Source: WGOA01 sp964429745 (lineage in GTDB: Bacteria; Bacteroidota; Bacteroidia; Chitinophagales; BACL12). From it: a stretch of DNA of 13,767 nt. The notes under the pieces were generated by a model. It saw only the letters and a list, made by a program, of their open reading frames with translations, ran no database searches and was not told where the DNA came from. The position numbers were made by a program, and so were the translations under genes. The stretch covers positions 1 to 13,767 of the forward strand of contig CAYSDI010000094.1 of NCBI GenBank assembly GCA_964429745.1, written 5' to 3'. Below, piece by piece: positions 6,623 through 13,638 of the stretch. Every line of letters starts with the position of its first letter. Position 1 is the first letter of the stretch.

Positions 6623-8782
6623 TTAATACTGAATGATTTTCCACTCCGTCCTTCGGTTTTCCCGGTGGAATTCTTCCGGGCAGGTCACGCCGTCAGCGCA
6701 GTGATTAAGTAGCTTGGTTTCTCCATACCCGACAGCGGCCAGGCGCTCCCGGGTTACCCCCTGGCTCACCAGGTAGTTGACCACCTCTTCGGCCCTTCCT
6801 TTTGAGACGCGGTCGTTGGTGAAATTGCGTCCGTTGGCGTCTGTGTGCGAGCCAATTTCCACCACCATGCTCGGATTGGTGACCATGAGCCGCGCCAATT
6901 GCTCCAGTTCAATCTTGGCCTCCATGCTGAGGTCGGTTTGGGCGTGCTCGTAGCGGATGTCGCGGAAGGTCATGGCCTTGCCAATTTCGTACGATTCCAA
7001 TTCCAGCACGCGGGTAAGCCGCTGTTTGCCGGTCATCATGCTGGCTGAAATTCGCTCCGAAAGGTTGAAGTAGCTCACTTTGTCCGCGCTGATTACGTAG
7101 TCTTCGGTCTTATCAATGAGCACGGTCACCGAACCATTCAGGTCGGTTTCCAGCGGTCTGCCGGAGCCGTTTCCCGAGCTTTCTAAATACAGTTGGGCGC
7201 CGCTCAGCGGCATTTTCGACTTTTTCTCGATGACTTTGAGCTCCAGGGTAAGTGCCCGCGACGGGTCAATCATTTTTTCCAACGGCATGACCATCTTGGC
7301 CGGGTTGTCGTTGCCGGTTTCCAAAGGTTTTTCGATGGCGTTGTAGCCTTCCAGGAAGGCCGTGACCGAATAACTTTCAAAAGATGAAATACGCAGTACA
7401 AAGCGGCCTTCGGAGTCGGTGCGTACCTGCTGGATGGTGCTACCGCCGCGTTTTAAGATGACCCGCGCTTCGGGAAGCGGGGCCATACTGCCTTTGTCCA
7501 CCAAAATGCCTTCAACAAAAAGCGGAAAGCGCGCCAGGCTGTAGAGATCATCCCCGCCCTGCCCGCCGGGGCGGTTTGAACTGAAGTAACCTTGTGCCCG
7601 GTCGGGGTCAAAGACCAGCCCAAAGTCATCCTGCGGTGAATTAATGGGCGAACGCATGTTTTCGGCCAGCGGGTAGTTGCCAGAACGCAGAGGAGCCTGG
7701 AAAACATCCAAGCCACCAAGGCCGCGGCGACCGTCCGAGGCAAAGTAGAGCGTGCCGTCATCGTGCAGGAAGGGAAAGACGTCGTTGCCCTGTGTGTTGA
7801 TGCCAGCGCCCAGGTTTGCTGGCTCGCTCCAGCCTTGTGCGCCCAACTGCACTTGCCAAAGGTCCATGCCGCCCATTCCCCCGGGGCGGTTGGAGGCAAA
7901 AACCAGTTGGCTGCCATCGGCGGAAACCGCCGGGTGGGTGTATTCGTAGCGCGGATCGCAGAACGGCAGGCTTTCCGGGCGGCCCCACTGGCCTTCAACC
8001 GAAATAGACTTGTAGAGCTGCATGGCCCTTCCCCCGTGTTCAGCAGCTTGCCGCCCCCCTGATTTAAGGTTGTTGCGGCTGAAATAAACGGTATTGCCTG
8101 TTCCGTTAAAGGAGGCGGGTCCGTCGTTGTAAAGGCTTTGGAAGGTGGTGCTGAGCAGTTTCGACTTGCCAAAACGGTCTTTTTCGCCTTCGGCAAAGTA
8201 GAGGTCAAGGAAAGGCTCGCCCGTCCAGGCATCTTTTTCGGGCCTGGCATCCTGCAACGCCCTGGAACTGGCGTAAACCAAGCCATTCTGAAAAAAGAAG
8301 GGGCTCATTTCATTGCCGCTTGTATTGACTGTTAGTGGCAATAACTCGTACTCAGCCCCCGTTCCAATCAGGTCCGAAATGTCTGTGCAACTGCGCAACA
8401 ACTCCGCGCCCCGCGGGTCATTGGGCATCAAATAGGTGTAGCGGCGGTACCAGTTCACGGCGTCGGCACATTTGCCATTGGCTTGCAGTGCCTGAGCATA
8501 GTACAGCACAAACTCCGGCAAAATGTCTTGCTGGTCTACCGCGGAAGCGTAATAAGGCTCCGCCTTACCCAATTGGTTGGTCAGCCGATAGCATTCCGCA
8601 AGCCGCAAACTCGCCTCCATGCCATTCGGCCCCTTGGTCAGCTCTTGGTAGAGGGGAATAGCCTCCTGGAACGCCATGCCCTCAAAGAGGATCTCCGCCT
8701 TTTTAAAAGTGCCCGATTGCGCGAGGGAAGGGCCCCTGAGCGCTGCCGCAAACATTAAAAAAAACAAAAGTCGGTGTGTCAT
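6623..8782 (-). CDS. PorE-like OmpA-family envelope protein (TPR, PD40 propeller, CRD, OmpA)
   Basis: This 719-residue exported protein has a signal peptide (1-21), with no lipobox cysteine there. Domains in order: TPR-like helices (about 25-135, with CADAVNWYRRYTYLMP); a beta-propeller built of WD40/PD40 motifs (about 150-415), with clear copies at ADGSQLVFASNRPGG, DDGTLYFASDGRRG and QGYFSSNRPGGQGG; a carboxypeptidase-regulatory-like domain (about 421-500); a second beta-sandwich (about 511-595); and a C-terminal OmpA domain (605-719). The peptidoglycan-binding pair is intact: Asp648 in SHTD and Arg663, with the same 15-residue spacing as in OmpA, and the typical NRRTEWKI ending. This is the layout of PorE of the type IX secretion system, but Bacteroidota carry many paralogues and no por genes are nearby, so no symbol is given. 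It heads an operon with 5699-6613. Confidence 0.92.
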   Translation of the reverse strand: MTHRLLFFLMFAAALRGPSLAQSGTFKKAEILFEGMAFQEAIPLYQELTKGPNGMEASLRLAECYRLTNQLGKAEPYYASAVDQQDILPEFVLYYAQALQANGKCADAVNWYRRYTYLMPNDPRGAELLRSCTDISDLIGTGAEYELLPLTVNTSGNEMSPFFFQNGLVYASSRALQDARPEKDAWTGEPFLDLYFAEGEKDRFGKSKLLSTTFQSLYNDGPASFNGTGNTVYFSRNNLKSGGRQAAEHGGRAMQLYKSISVEGQWGRPESLPFCDPRYEYTHPAVSADGSQLVFASNRPGGMGGMDLWQVQLGAQGWSEPANLGAGINTQGNDVFPFLHDDGTLYFASDGRRGLGGLDVFQAPLRSGNYPLAENMRSPINSPQDDFGLVFDPDRAQGYFSSNRPGGQGGDDLYSLARFPLFVEGILVDKGSMAPLPEARVILKRGGSTIQQVRTDSEGRFVLRISSFESYSVTAFLEGYNAIEKPLETGNDNPAKMVMPLEKMIDPSRALTLELKVIEKKSKMPLSGAQLYLESSGNGSGRPLETDLNGSVTVLIDKTEDYVISADKVSYFNLSERISASMMTGKQRLTRVLELESYEIGKAMTFRDIRYEHAQTDLSMEAKIELEQLARLMVTNPSMVVEIGSHTDANGRNFTNDRVSKGRAEEVVNYLVSQGVTRERLAAVGYGETKLLNHCADGVTCPEEFHRENRRTEWKIIQY

Positions 8783-8792
8783 GAGCAGGCTA

Positions 8793-8800
8793 CAAAGATA
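8793..8800 (-). promoter_or_regulatory. -7 promoter element for the PorE-like operon
   Basis: On the minus strand this reads TATCTTTG, an exact match to the Bacteroidota -7 consensus TAnnTTTG, ending 10 bp before the ATG at 8782. It implies a very short 5' leader. No TTTG was found at the usual 19-21 bp upstream, so the -33 part is weak or absent. Confidence 0.5.
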
Positions 8801-8844
8801 GGCAGGCCGCGCGATCCCGCCCGAAAACTACAAACGGTGGATAA

Positions 8845-8857
8845 ATTGTGCCACAAT
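8845..8857. promoter_or_regulatory. Perfect palindrome in a divergent promoter region
   Basis: ATTGTG-C-CACAAT is a perfect 6-bp inverted repeat with a single central base. It lies in the 136-bp space between the divergent starts at 8782 (minus) and 8919 (plus). Symmetric TTGTG/CACAA sites are typical of dimeric transcription factors, so a shared operator is plausible. No regulator gene is in the window. Confidence 0.4.
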
Positions 8858-8918
8858 AAACTGGTGGGATTGAACTTTAAGCGTGAACTTGCCTCTCCGG
8901 CTAAGGTTAGACATCAAC

Positions 8919-9278
8919 ATGAAAACGACACTATTGGACCCTCTGCGCAGTGAATTGCCCGGCAAAAGCTTTTTTGTCGCCTTGACCTTTGTGGACGGTT
9001 CCGGCAACTTGCTTGACCAGCACCAGACCTCTGGTACGGTGGAGAGCCTTACGGAAGACGGGTTTCTGTTGCTGCGGCAACAGGACGGCTCGTTGTTTCG
9101 CCTCCCTGCCGATCCGCAGATCATCCGCAGCGCCACTCCCGGTGAATACCGGGTGCGCAATAGCGGAGCCCGGGTACTCAACCCGGACTATTTGGGGCAG
9201 TGGGAAGTCACGGTCCGCACTGCTGGCGAGTTAGAGCGTTACCGCGAAGGCGGATTTCCCTTGCTGGTGGCCAGCTAG
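8919..9278 (+). CDS. Small soluble protein of unknown function
   Basis: I do not recognise a family. The 119-residue product has no signal peptide or membrane helix and reads as a small beta-rich cytosolic protein. Alternating strands (SFFVALTFVDGSGN, SGTVESLTEDGFLLLRQQDGSLFRLP) are followed by EYRVRNSGARVLNPDYLGQWEVTV, which could be a small barrel or SH3-like fold. The ATG at 8919 (MKTTLLDPL) was preferred to an in-frame GTG at 8883, since the intervening codons look like untranslated leader. The gene leads a compact plus-strand operon: GT87 starts 7 bp after its stop, and that gene overlaps the methyltransferase by 4 bp. Being first in the operon next to a membrane glycosyltransferase hints at envelope biology, without showing a role. 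Confidence 0.75.
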   Translation: MKTTLLDPLRSELPGKSFFVALTFVDGSGNLLDQHQTSGTVESLTEDGFLLLRQQDGSLFRLPADPQIIRSATPGEYRVRNSGARVLNPDYLGQWEVTVRTAGELERYREGGFPLLVAS

Positions 9279-9285
9279 CCCTGGC

Positions 9286-10479
9286 ATGAGTCGGTTGAGG
9301 TCTTTTTGGGCGTTGTACGTTTTCGTCGGCTTGCTGGCGGCCGTGGCCTCGGTGCAAGGGCTAATGCTCGGCAGCAAAACCTTTGAAGGCGGGGGCGAAA
9401 CGCTCTACACGCACTACAACAATTTCGTCATTTTTGCGCGGTCACCGGCGCACTTGTTGGCCGGTCAGAACCTTTACCAGGCCTGGCCGGAAGAGCAATA
9501 CGACCTGTTTAAGTACAGCCCTACTTTCGCTTGGCTCTTTGGCCCGATTGCCCTTTTGCCGGTTTGGGCGGGCTTGCTGTTCTGGAACCTGCTCAACGCC
9601 CTGGTGCTGCTGTTGGCCTGGCAGCGGCTCCCCGTTTTTGCCACAGGTCAGCGCGCAGCCTTGGCCTGGATTCTGCCCATCGAGTTAATGACCAACCTTC
9701 AAAACAGCCAGTGCAATGCGCTCCTGGCTGCCGGCGTCATAGGCACCTGGATCGCGCTGGAGCATCGGCAGTGGTTTTGGGCCGCCGCTTTTGCTGCAGC
9801 AGGGCTGTTTCTGAAGGTCTACGGTTTTGCCGCTGTTGCCTTTTTCCTCTTTTACCCGGCACGGGTAAGGCTGGCGGGGTATACCCTCTTCTGGTTGGCC
9901 TTTTTAGCAGCCTTGCCACTGTTGTCCGTTTCGCCTGCCTCGCTTGCTGCGCAGTACCAAAGTTGGTGGGGGCAAATGAGCGCAGAGCGTCAGGTCGAAG
10001 TGGGTTTGTCGTTTGCCGGCGTCATTCGCGCATTCAGCGGCTGGACTCCTCCCAACGGTCCTTTTACTCTGCTAGCCGCCTTGGTCATGGCCCTTCCCGT
10101 GTTGTTTCGGTACCGCGATTGGCAGCATCGTTCTTTCAAAGTGGCGGTGTTGGCCCTGGGCCTGCTCGCGCTGGTTCTCTTCAACCACATGGCCGAATCG
10201 CCCACGTACATCGTCGCCATTTGCGGAGTAGCCCTTTGGTTTGGGCTGCCGCTGCTCGAGGGGCGGCACCCTTCGCCCGTCAGGGCTGGGGCATTAATTG
10301 CTGTTCTTGCCCTCAGTTCGCTTTCACCGACCGATATTTACCCACCGGCCATGCGGGAAAATTTCTTGAAACCTTACGCCGTCAAAGCCATACCAGTTAT
10401 TGTGGTCTGGTTTTTGCTGCTATTTGAGCTCTATTCAGGCTGGCTTCGCCCTTCCCGCCGCACGTCTGCTCCGGTATGA
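9286..10479 (+). CDS. GT87/DUF2029 family integral membrane glycosyltransferase
   Basis: This 397-residue polytopic protein has about nine to eleven hydrophobic helices. The signature is the segment after the first helix: YTHYNNFVIF (41-50), LLAGQNLYQAWPEEQYDLFKYSPTFAWLFGPIALLP (57-92) and a helix containing FWNLLNALV, then MTNLQNSQCNALLAAG (135-150). That pattern is characteristic of DUF2029/GT87. Characterised members in actinobacteria (PimE type) move mannose from polyprenyl phosphate on the outer face of the inner membrane. The substrate in Bacteroidota is not known to me. The start ATG at 9286 follows the previous stop by 7 bp, and its TGA overlaps the next ATG (ATGA), which indicates translational coupling. 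The family call is firm and the donor and acceptor are open. Confidence 0.85.
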   Translation: MSRLRSFWALYVFVGLLAAVASVQGLMLGSKTFEGGGETLYTHYNNFVIFARSPAHLLAGQNLYQAWPEEQYDLFKYSPTFAWLFGPIALLPVWAGLLFWNLLNALVLLLAWQRLPVFATGQRAALAWILPIELMTNLQNSQCNALLAAGVIGTWIALEHRQWFWAAAFAAAGLFLKVYGFAAVAFFLFYPARVRLAGYTLFWLAFLAALPLLSVSPASLAAQYQSWWGQMSAERQVEVGLSFAGVIRAFSGWTPPNGPFTLLAALVMALPVLFRYRDWQHRSFKVAVLALGLLALVLFNHMAESPTYIVAICGVALWFGLPLLEGRHPSPVRAGALIAVLALSSLSPTDIYPPAMRENFLKPYAVKAIPVIVVWFLLLFELYSGWLRPSRRTSAPV

Positions 10480-11204
10480 TTTTCCAAAGAATGATCGCTG
10501 CTACAGTTTCATTTCGTTTCGTTGGTCTTAAAATTCTGCTGCCCTTCGCCTTGGCGTTGGCAGGGGTGAGTTGTCAACAGCCGGATGCCAACTCGACAGA
10601 GTCCACCAAAAGTCTGACCGCCAACGACTACATGAACGAAAGTGGTTTCCGCGACTTGGTAGACCGCTTCGAAGCACCCGACCGAAATGAGTGGCAGTGC
10701 CCCGACCTGATCCTCGATCAACTCGGCCCTTTGCAGGGAAAAACCGTCATGGATCTGGGCGCGGGAACTGGTTATTTCAGTGTGCGTTTCGTGGATGCCG
10801 GCGCCAAAGTGATCGCTGCCGATGTAGACCAGCGTTTTTTGGACTTTCTTACTCAGCGCGCGAAAGGGCTTGGCTACGGCCCCGACCAACTGCAAATGCG
10901 CCGTGTACCGTACAACAGCCCTTCGCTCGCTAAAGCCGAAGTGGATTTGTTCTTTACCTGCAATACCTACCACCACCTTGAAAACCGGGAAAGCTATTTC
11001 AAGGAAGTGAAAAACGGCCTGGCCCCGGGTGGTCGCGTGGCCATTGTAGATTTTCAAGGTGGATCCAGCCCACATGGACCGCCGCCAGCCATGCGCATTA
11101 GCGTAGAGGAAATGCAGCGCGAGTTAAAGGCCGCTGGTTTTCGCCGCGTTGCTGTTGACAGTACTACACTGCCGGAGCAGGTCTTAGTCATCGCCTGGCC
11201 TTAG
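10476..11204 (+). CDS. SAM-dependent methyltransferase with an N-terminal export/lipoprotein-like signal
   Basis: Residues 60-242 are a class I (Rossmann) methyltransferase. Motif I is VMDLGAGTGYF (91-101), the acidic end of strand 2 is AADVD (Asp116), and the later motifs are VDLFFTCNTYHHLEN (156-170) and LAPGGRVAIVDF (182-193). Unusually, residues 16-32 form a hydrophobic stretch followed by Cys33 (ALALAGVSC), which looks like a lipoprotein signal, with a loose lipobox since -3 is Gly rather than Leu. Residues 34-50 are a polar linker of the kind seen after lipid-anchored cysteines. Met6 (10491) is an alternative start and would keep the signal. The ATG overlaps the stop of the GT87 gene by 4 bp. 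The substrate is unknown. SAM is not expected in the periplasm, so either the signal is not cleaved or the biology is unusual. Confidence 0.82.
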   Translation: MIFQRMIAATVSFRFVGLKILLPFALALAGVSCQQPDANSTESTKSLTANDYMNESGFRDLVDRFEAPDRNEWQCPDLILDQLGPLQGKTVMDLGAGTGYFSVRFVDAGAKVIAADVDQRFLDFLTQRAKGLGYGPDQLQMRRVPYNSPSLAKAEVDLFFTCNTYHHLENRESYFKEVKNGLAPGGRVAIVDFQGGSSPHGPPPAMRISVEEMQRELKAAGFRRVAVDSTTLPEQVLVIAWP

Positions 11205-11321
11205 GTTCAGGAGGCGCTAAGCGACGCAGCTATTTTGTTGCGGGCAATGTTTAAAATTCCCCTTTACAATCCTGTCAGAGGCTATGGTAGCTGAGCCCGC
11301 CCAAATAGACAAGCCCGGATA
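11205..11321. other. Intergenic stretch before a composition switch
   Basis: No gene is supported here. The stretch holds only short inverted repeats (GCGGGC near 11247 with GCCCGC near 11296, and GCTATGGTAGC near 11281). It keeps the GC-rich character of the left part until about 11320, where the sequence becomes abruptly AT-rich. No terminator with a U-tract was found after 11204. Confidence 0.6.
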
Positions 11322-11437
11322 AATATGACTTTTAAAAATGACTTACAAAAATTACTTACAAAAATTACTCATAAATATGACCTGCAAAAATTACTTACAA
11401 ATATGACTTAGAAAATTACTCATAAATATGACTTACA
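11322..11437. repeat. 13-bp tandem repeat array ending in a start codon
   Basis: Nine units follow each other with consensus AAWATKACTTACA. Eight are exactly 13 bp and one (11413-11424) is 12 bp. Examples are AAAATGACTTACA at 11335, AAAATTACTTACA at 11348 and again at 11387, and AATATGACTTACA at 11425. The last unit contains the ATG (11428-11430) and first codons (ATG ACT TAC) of the following gene. Five units carry an ATG and four carry TTA-type variants. The array begins where the DNA switches from GC-rich to AT-rich. Confidence 0.92.
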
Positions 11438-12774
11438 AATATCTAATAAAAAATATTACAATTGTAAATGAAGGACAAAGTTCACTGTCCGACATTCTTT
11501 TTTATGACAACCGTATTCAAAAAATTGGCGACATAAAAGCAGAACCTGGCTGCAAGGTAATTGACGGAACAGGTAAATATTTATTCCCGGGAATCATTGA
11601 CGGACAAGTGCATTTTCGTGAACCCGGACTAACGCACAAGGGCGACCTATATTCAGAAAGTAAATCAGCTATTGCAGGTGGCGTAACTTCTTTTATTGAT
11701 ATGCCTAATACAATTCCAAATGTATTGACCGTACAAATACTTGCCCAAAAATATGAATTAGCTGCACAGAAATCATTGGCAAATTACTCGTTCTTTTTGG
11801 GTGTAAATGGCGACAACATTGATGAAATTATTAACACAGACACTTCAAAACTAATTGGTGTATCAGACGATGGTTTGTATTTTACAAAAAAAGGAAATCT
11901 GTTAGCAGACAATCCTGAAACAATGGAAAAACTATTTGTTAACTGCAAATCTATTATTGCTATTCATTCAGAAAAAGAGCAAATAATTGAAGAGAATGAA
12001 AATATTTATCGTGAAAAATATGGCGAAAATGTACCTATAGAATTTCACCCATTAATAAGAAGCGAAAATGCTTGTTATGAAGCAACTGAGAGAGCAATTG
12101 CATTGGCAAATAAACACAACGCACGGTTGCACATTTTGCACTTGACAACGGAGGCAGAGACACATTTATTCCGAAACGATATTTCACTTAGCGAAAAGAA
12201 TATTACAACAGAAGTATCTGTTCATCATCTTTGGTTTTCCGACAAAGACTATCCCCGTTTAGGTAATTTGATAAAATGGAATCCTGCCATAAAAACAGAA
12301 AGGGACAGACAAGGACTTTTGAAAGCATTATTGGACGATAGAATTGATATAATCACAACCGACCACGCACCACACACTTTGGAGGAAAAACAAAAGCCTT
12401 ATTTTCAATCAATGTCGGGAGCACCTTTAGTGCAACATTCTTTGAATTGCATGTTAGAATTTTACAAACAAGGGCTCATTTCATTAGAGAAAATTGTAGA
12501 GAAAATGTGCCATAACCCTGCAATACTTTACCACATTGAGAAAAGAGGATTTATCAGAGAAGGCTATTATGCAGATTTAACTTTGGTTGATTTAAACAAT
12601 AATTGGACAGTTGCAAAAGATAATATTTTATATAAATGTGGTTGGTCGCCATTGGAAGGAACAACTTTTACAACCAAAGTGTTAAAAACCTTTGTAAACG
12701 GGAATATGGTTTATGACAATGGAAAATTTGATGAGCGTGTAAAAGGGCAAGAATTAGTTATCACAACAGAATAG
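11428..12774 (+). CDS. Dihydroorotase-like amidohydrolase (PyrC class I relative)
   Basis: This 448-residue TIM-barrel amidohydrolase resembles the zinc enzyme that cyclises carbamoyl aspartate to dihydroorotate in pyrimidine synthesis. Family features are FPGIIDGQVHFREPGLTHKGD (53-73), AGGVTSFIDMPNT (83-95), HILHLTTEAETHLF with His235/His238, HHLWF, KWNPAIKT and TDHAPH with Asp312. The metal site is non-standard. The first His of HxH is Gln60, which I recall as usual in Bacteroidota homologues. The GVKxFMG segment that carries the carboxylated lysine is GVSDDGLYF here, so Asp147/148 probably replaces the lysine, as Asp does in Bacillus-type dihydroorotases. It may be a true dihydroorotase or a paralogue with another substrate. 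Codon use is AT-rich, unlike the genes to the left. The start codon lies within the 13-bp repeat, and DUF6671 follows after 16 bp. Confidence 0.85.
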   Translation: MTYKYLIKNITIVNEGQSSLSDILFYDNRIQKIGDIKAEPGCKVIDGTGKYLFPGIIDGQVHFREPGLTHKGDLYSESKSAIAGGVTSFIDMPNTIPNVLTVQILAQKYELAAQKSLANYSFFLGVNGDNIDEIINTDTSKLIGVSDDGLYFTKKGNLLADNPETMEKLFVNCKSIIAIHSEKEQIIEENENIYREKYGENVPIEFHPLIRSENACYEATERAIALANKHNARLHILHLTTEAETHLFRNDISLSEKNITTEVSVHHLWFSDKDYPRLGNLIKWNPAIKTERDRQGLLKALLDDRIDIITTDHAPHTLEEKQKPYFQSMSGAPLVQHSLNCMLEFYKQGLISLEKIVEKMCHNPAILYHIEKRGFIREGYYADLTLVDLNNNWTVAKDNILYKCGWSPLEGTTFTTKVLKTFVNGNMVYDNGKFDERVKGQELVITTE

Positions 12775-12790
12775 AAAACACGTATTGACA

Positions 12791-13627
12791 ATGTTCCAAG
12801 GCAGAAAATTAATCGTTGCTACAAAACACGAGAAAGAAAAAGTAATTGCCCCGCTATTAGAGAAAGCATTGGGCGTTTCGTGTTTCGTAAATGAAAATTT
12901 TGACACGGATGTGTTAGGCACTTTCACAGGCGAAGTAGAGCGTGAACTTGACCCTATTGCAACAGCAAGGAAAAAATGCCTGATGGCAATGGAGTTAAGT
13001 AATTGCGATTTAGGTATAGCAAGCGAAGGCTCTTTTGGTCCACATCCATCTATGTTTTTTGTAAGTGCAGATGATGAGTTCTTAATTTTTATTGACAAGA
13101 AAAATAATTTGGAAATTATCGTCAGAGAATTAAGCACAGCAACAAATTTCAATGGCAAAGAAATTAGAACAGAAGAAGAACTTTTAGCATTTGCCGATGC
13201 TACAAGCTTTAAATCTCACGGACTAATTCTTCGTAAAGCAAAATCGGACAACGATAATATCATTAAAGGCATCACCGATATAAACCACTTAAAAGACGCA
13301 TTCACAGAATTATTCGATAAGTTTAAGTCCGTTTATGCAGAAACCGATATGAGGGCAATGTATAATCCTTCTCGTATGAAAGTAATCGAAGCTGCAACCC
13401 AAAAATTGATAACCCAAATTAATTCACTATGTCCGCAATGTAGCAAACCGGGTTTTGGAATTACAGATGCTAAAAGAGGATTAAAATGTGGTTTATGTGG
13501 TTTACCTACCAATTCAATATTAAATTATATTTACGTTTGCCAACATTGTCAATACGTAAAAGAAGAAATGTATCCACAAAAAAAGACAACAGAAGACCCT
13601 ATGTATTGCGACTATTGTAACCCTTGA
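12791..13627 (+). CDS. DUF6671-type protein with C-terminal zinc ribbons
   Basis: This 278-residue protein is of unknown function. The N-terminal part (1-200) carries dense, apparently conserved motifs: ATKHEKEKVIAPLL (10-23), DTDVLGTFTGEVER (38-51), LGIASEGSFGPHP (74-86), ILRKAKSDNDNIIKG (146-160) and the VYAETDMRAMYNPSRM block (181-196). Acidic and His residues in these suggest a metal- or nucleotide-dependent enzyme, but that is inference. The C-terminus (210-278) has four CxxC pairs (214/217, 233/236, 250/253, 273/276), fitting two zinc ribbons and ending CDYCNP. I recognise the overall pattern as DUF6671. The ATG at 12791 (MFQGRKLIV) is preferred to a TTG at 12785. It is 16 bp after the amidohydrolase, with the same AT-rich composition, so the two form one transcription unit. 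Confidence 0.8.
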   Translation: MFQGRKLIVATKHEKEKVIAPLLEKALGVSCFVNENFDTDVLGTFTGEVERELDPIATARKKCLMAMELSNCDLGIASEGSFGPHPSMFFVSADDEFLIFIDKKNNLEIIVRELSTATNFNGKEIRTEEELLAFADATSFKSHGLILRKAKSDNDNIIKGITDINHLKDAFTELFDKFKSVYAETDMRAMYNPSRMKVIEAATQKLITQINSLCPQCSKPGFGITDAKRGLKCGLCGLPTNSILNYIYVCQHCQYVKEEMYPQKKTTEDPMYCDYCNP

Positions 13628-13638
13628 CAAGAACCAAA

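Noticed and set aside
7453..8286. 277-codon minus-strand open frame
   Set aside because: It overlaps the PorE-like gene in another frame and reads as a Pro/Ala/Arg-rich shadow; the PorE-like frame carries all the domain motifs.
9531..10427. 298-codon plus-strand open frame
   Set aside because: It overlaps the GT87 gene in another frame; the membrane pattern and family motifs are in the 9286 frame.
11205..11321. A left-hand attC-like partner for the right-end hairpin
   Set aside because: Short inverted repeats exist (GCGGGC/GCCCGC) but none has the GCTAACA boundary or the TTTGC-AA stem of the element at 13639.
11322..11437. CRISPR array
   Set aside because: The units are contiguous 13-bp tandem repeats with no unique spacers and no cas genes nearby.
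11428..12774. Dihydroorotase pseudogene because of the missing His and Lys
   Set aside because: The frame is intact over the full family length, Gln at the first position is known to me from Bacteroidota homologues, and an Asp can replace the lysine in class I enzymes.
12785..12790. TTG start for the DUF6671 gene
   Set aside because: An ATG follows two codons later, and MFQGRKLIVATKHEKE is the natural family N-terminus.
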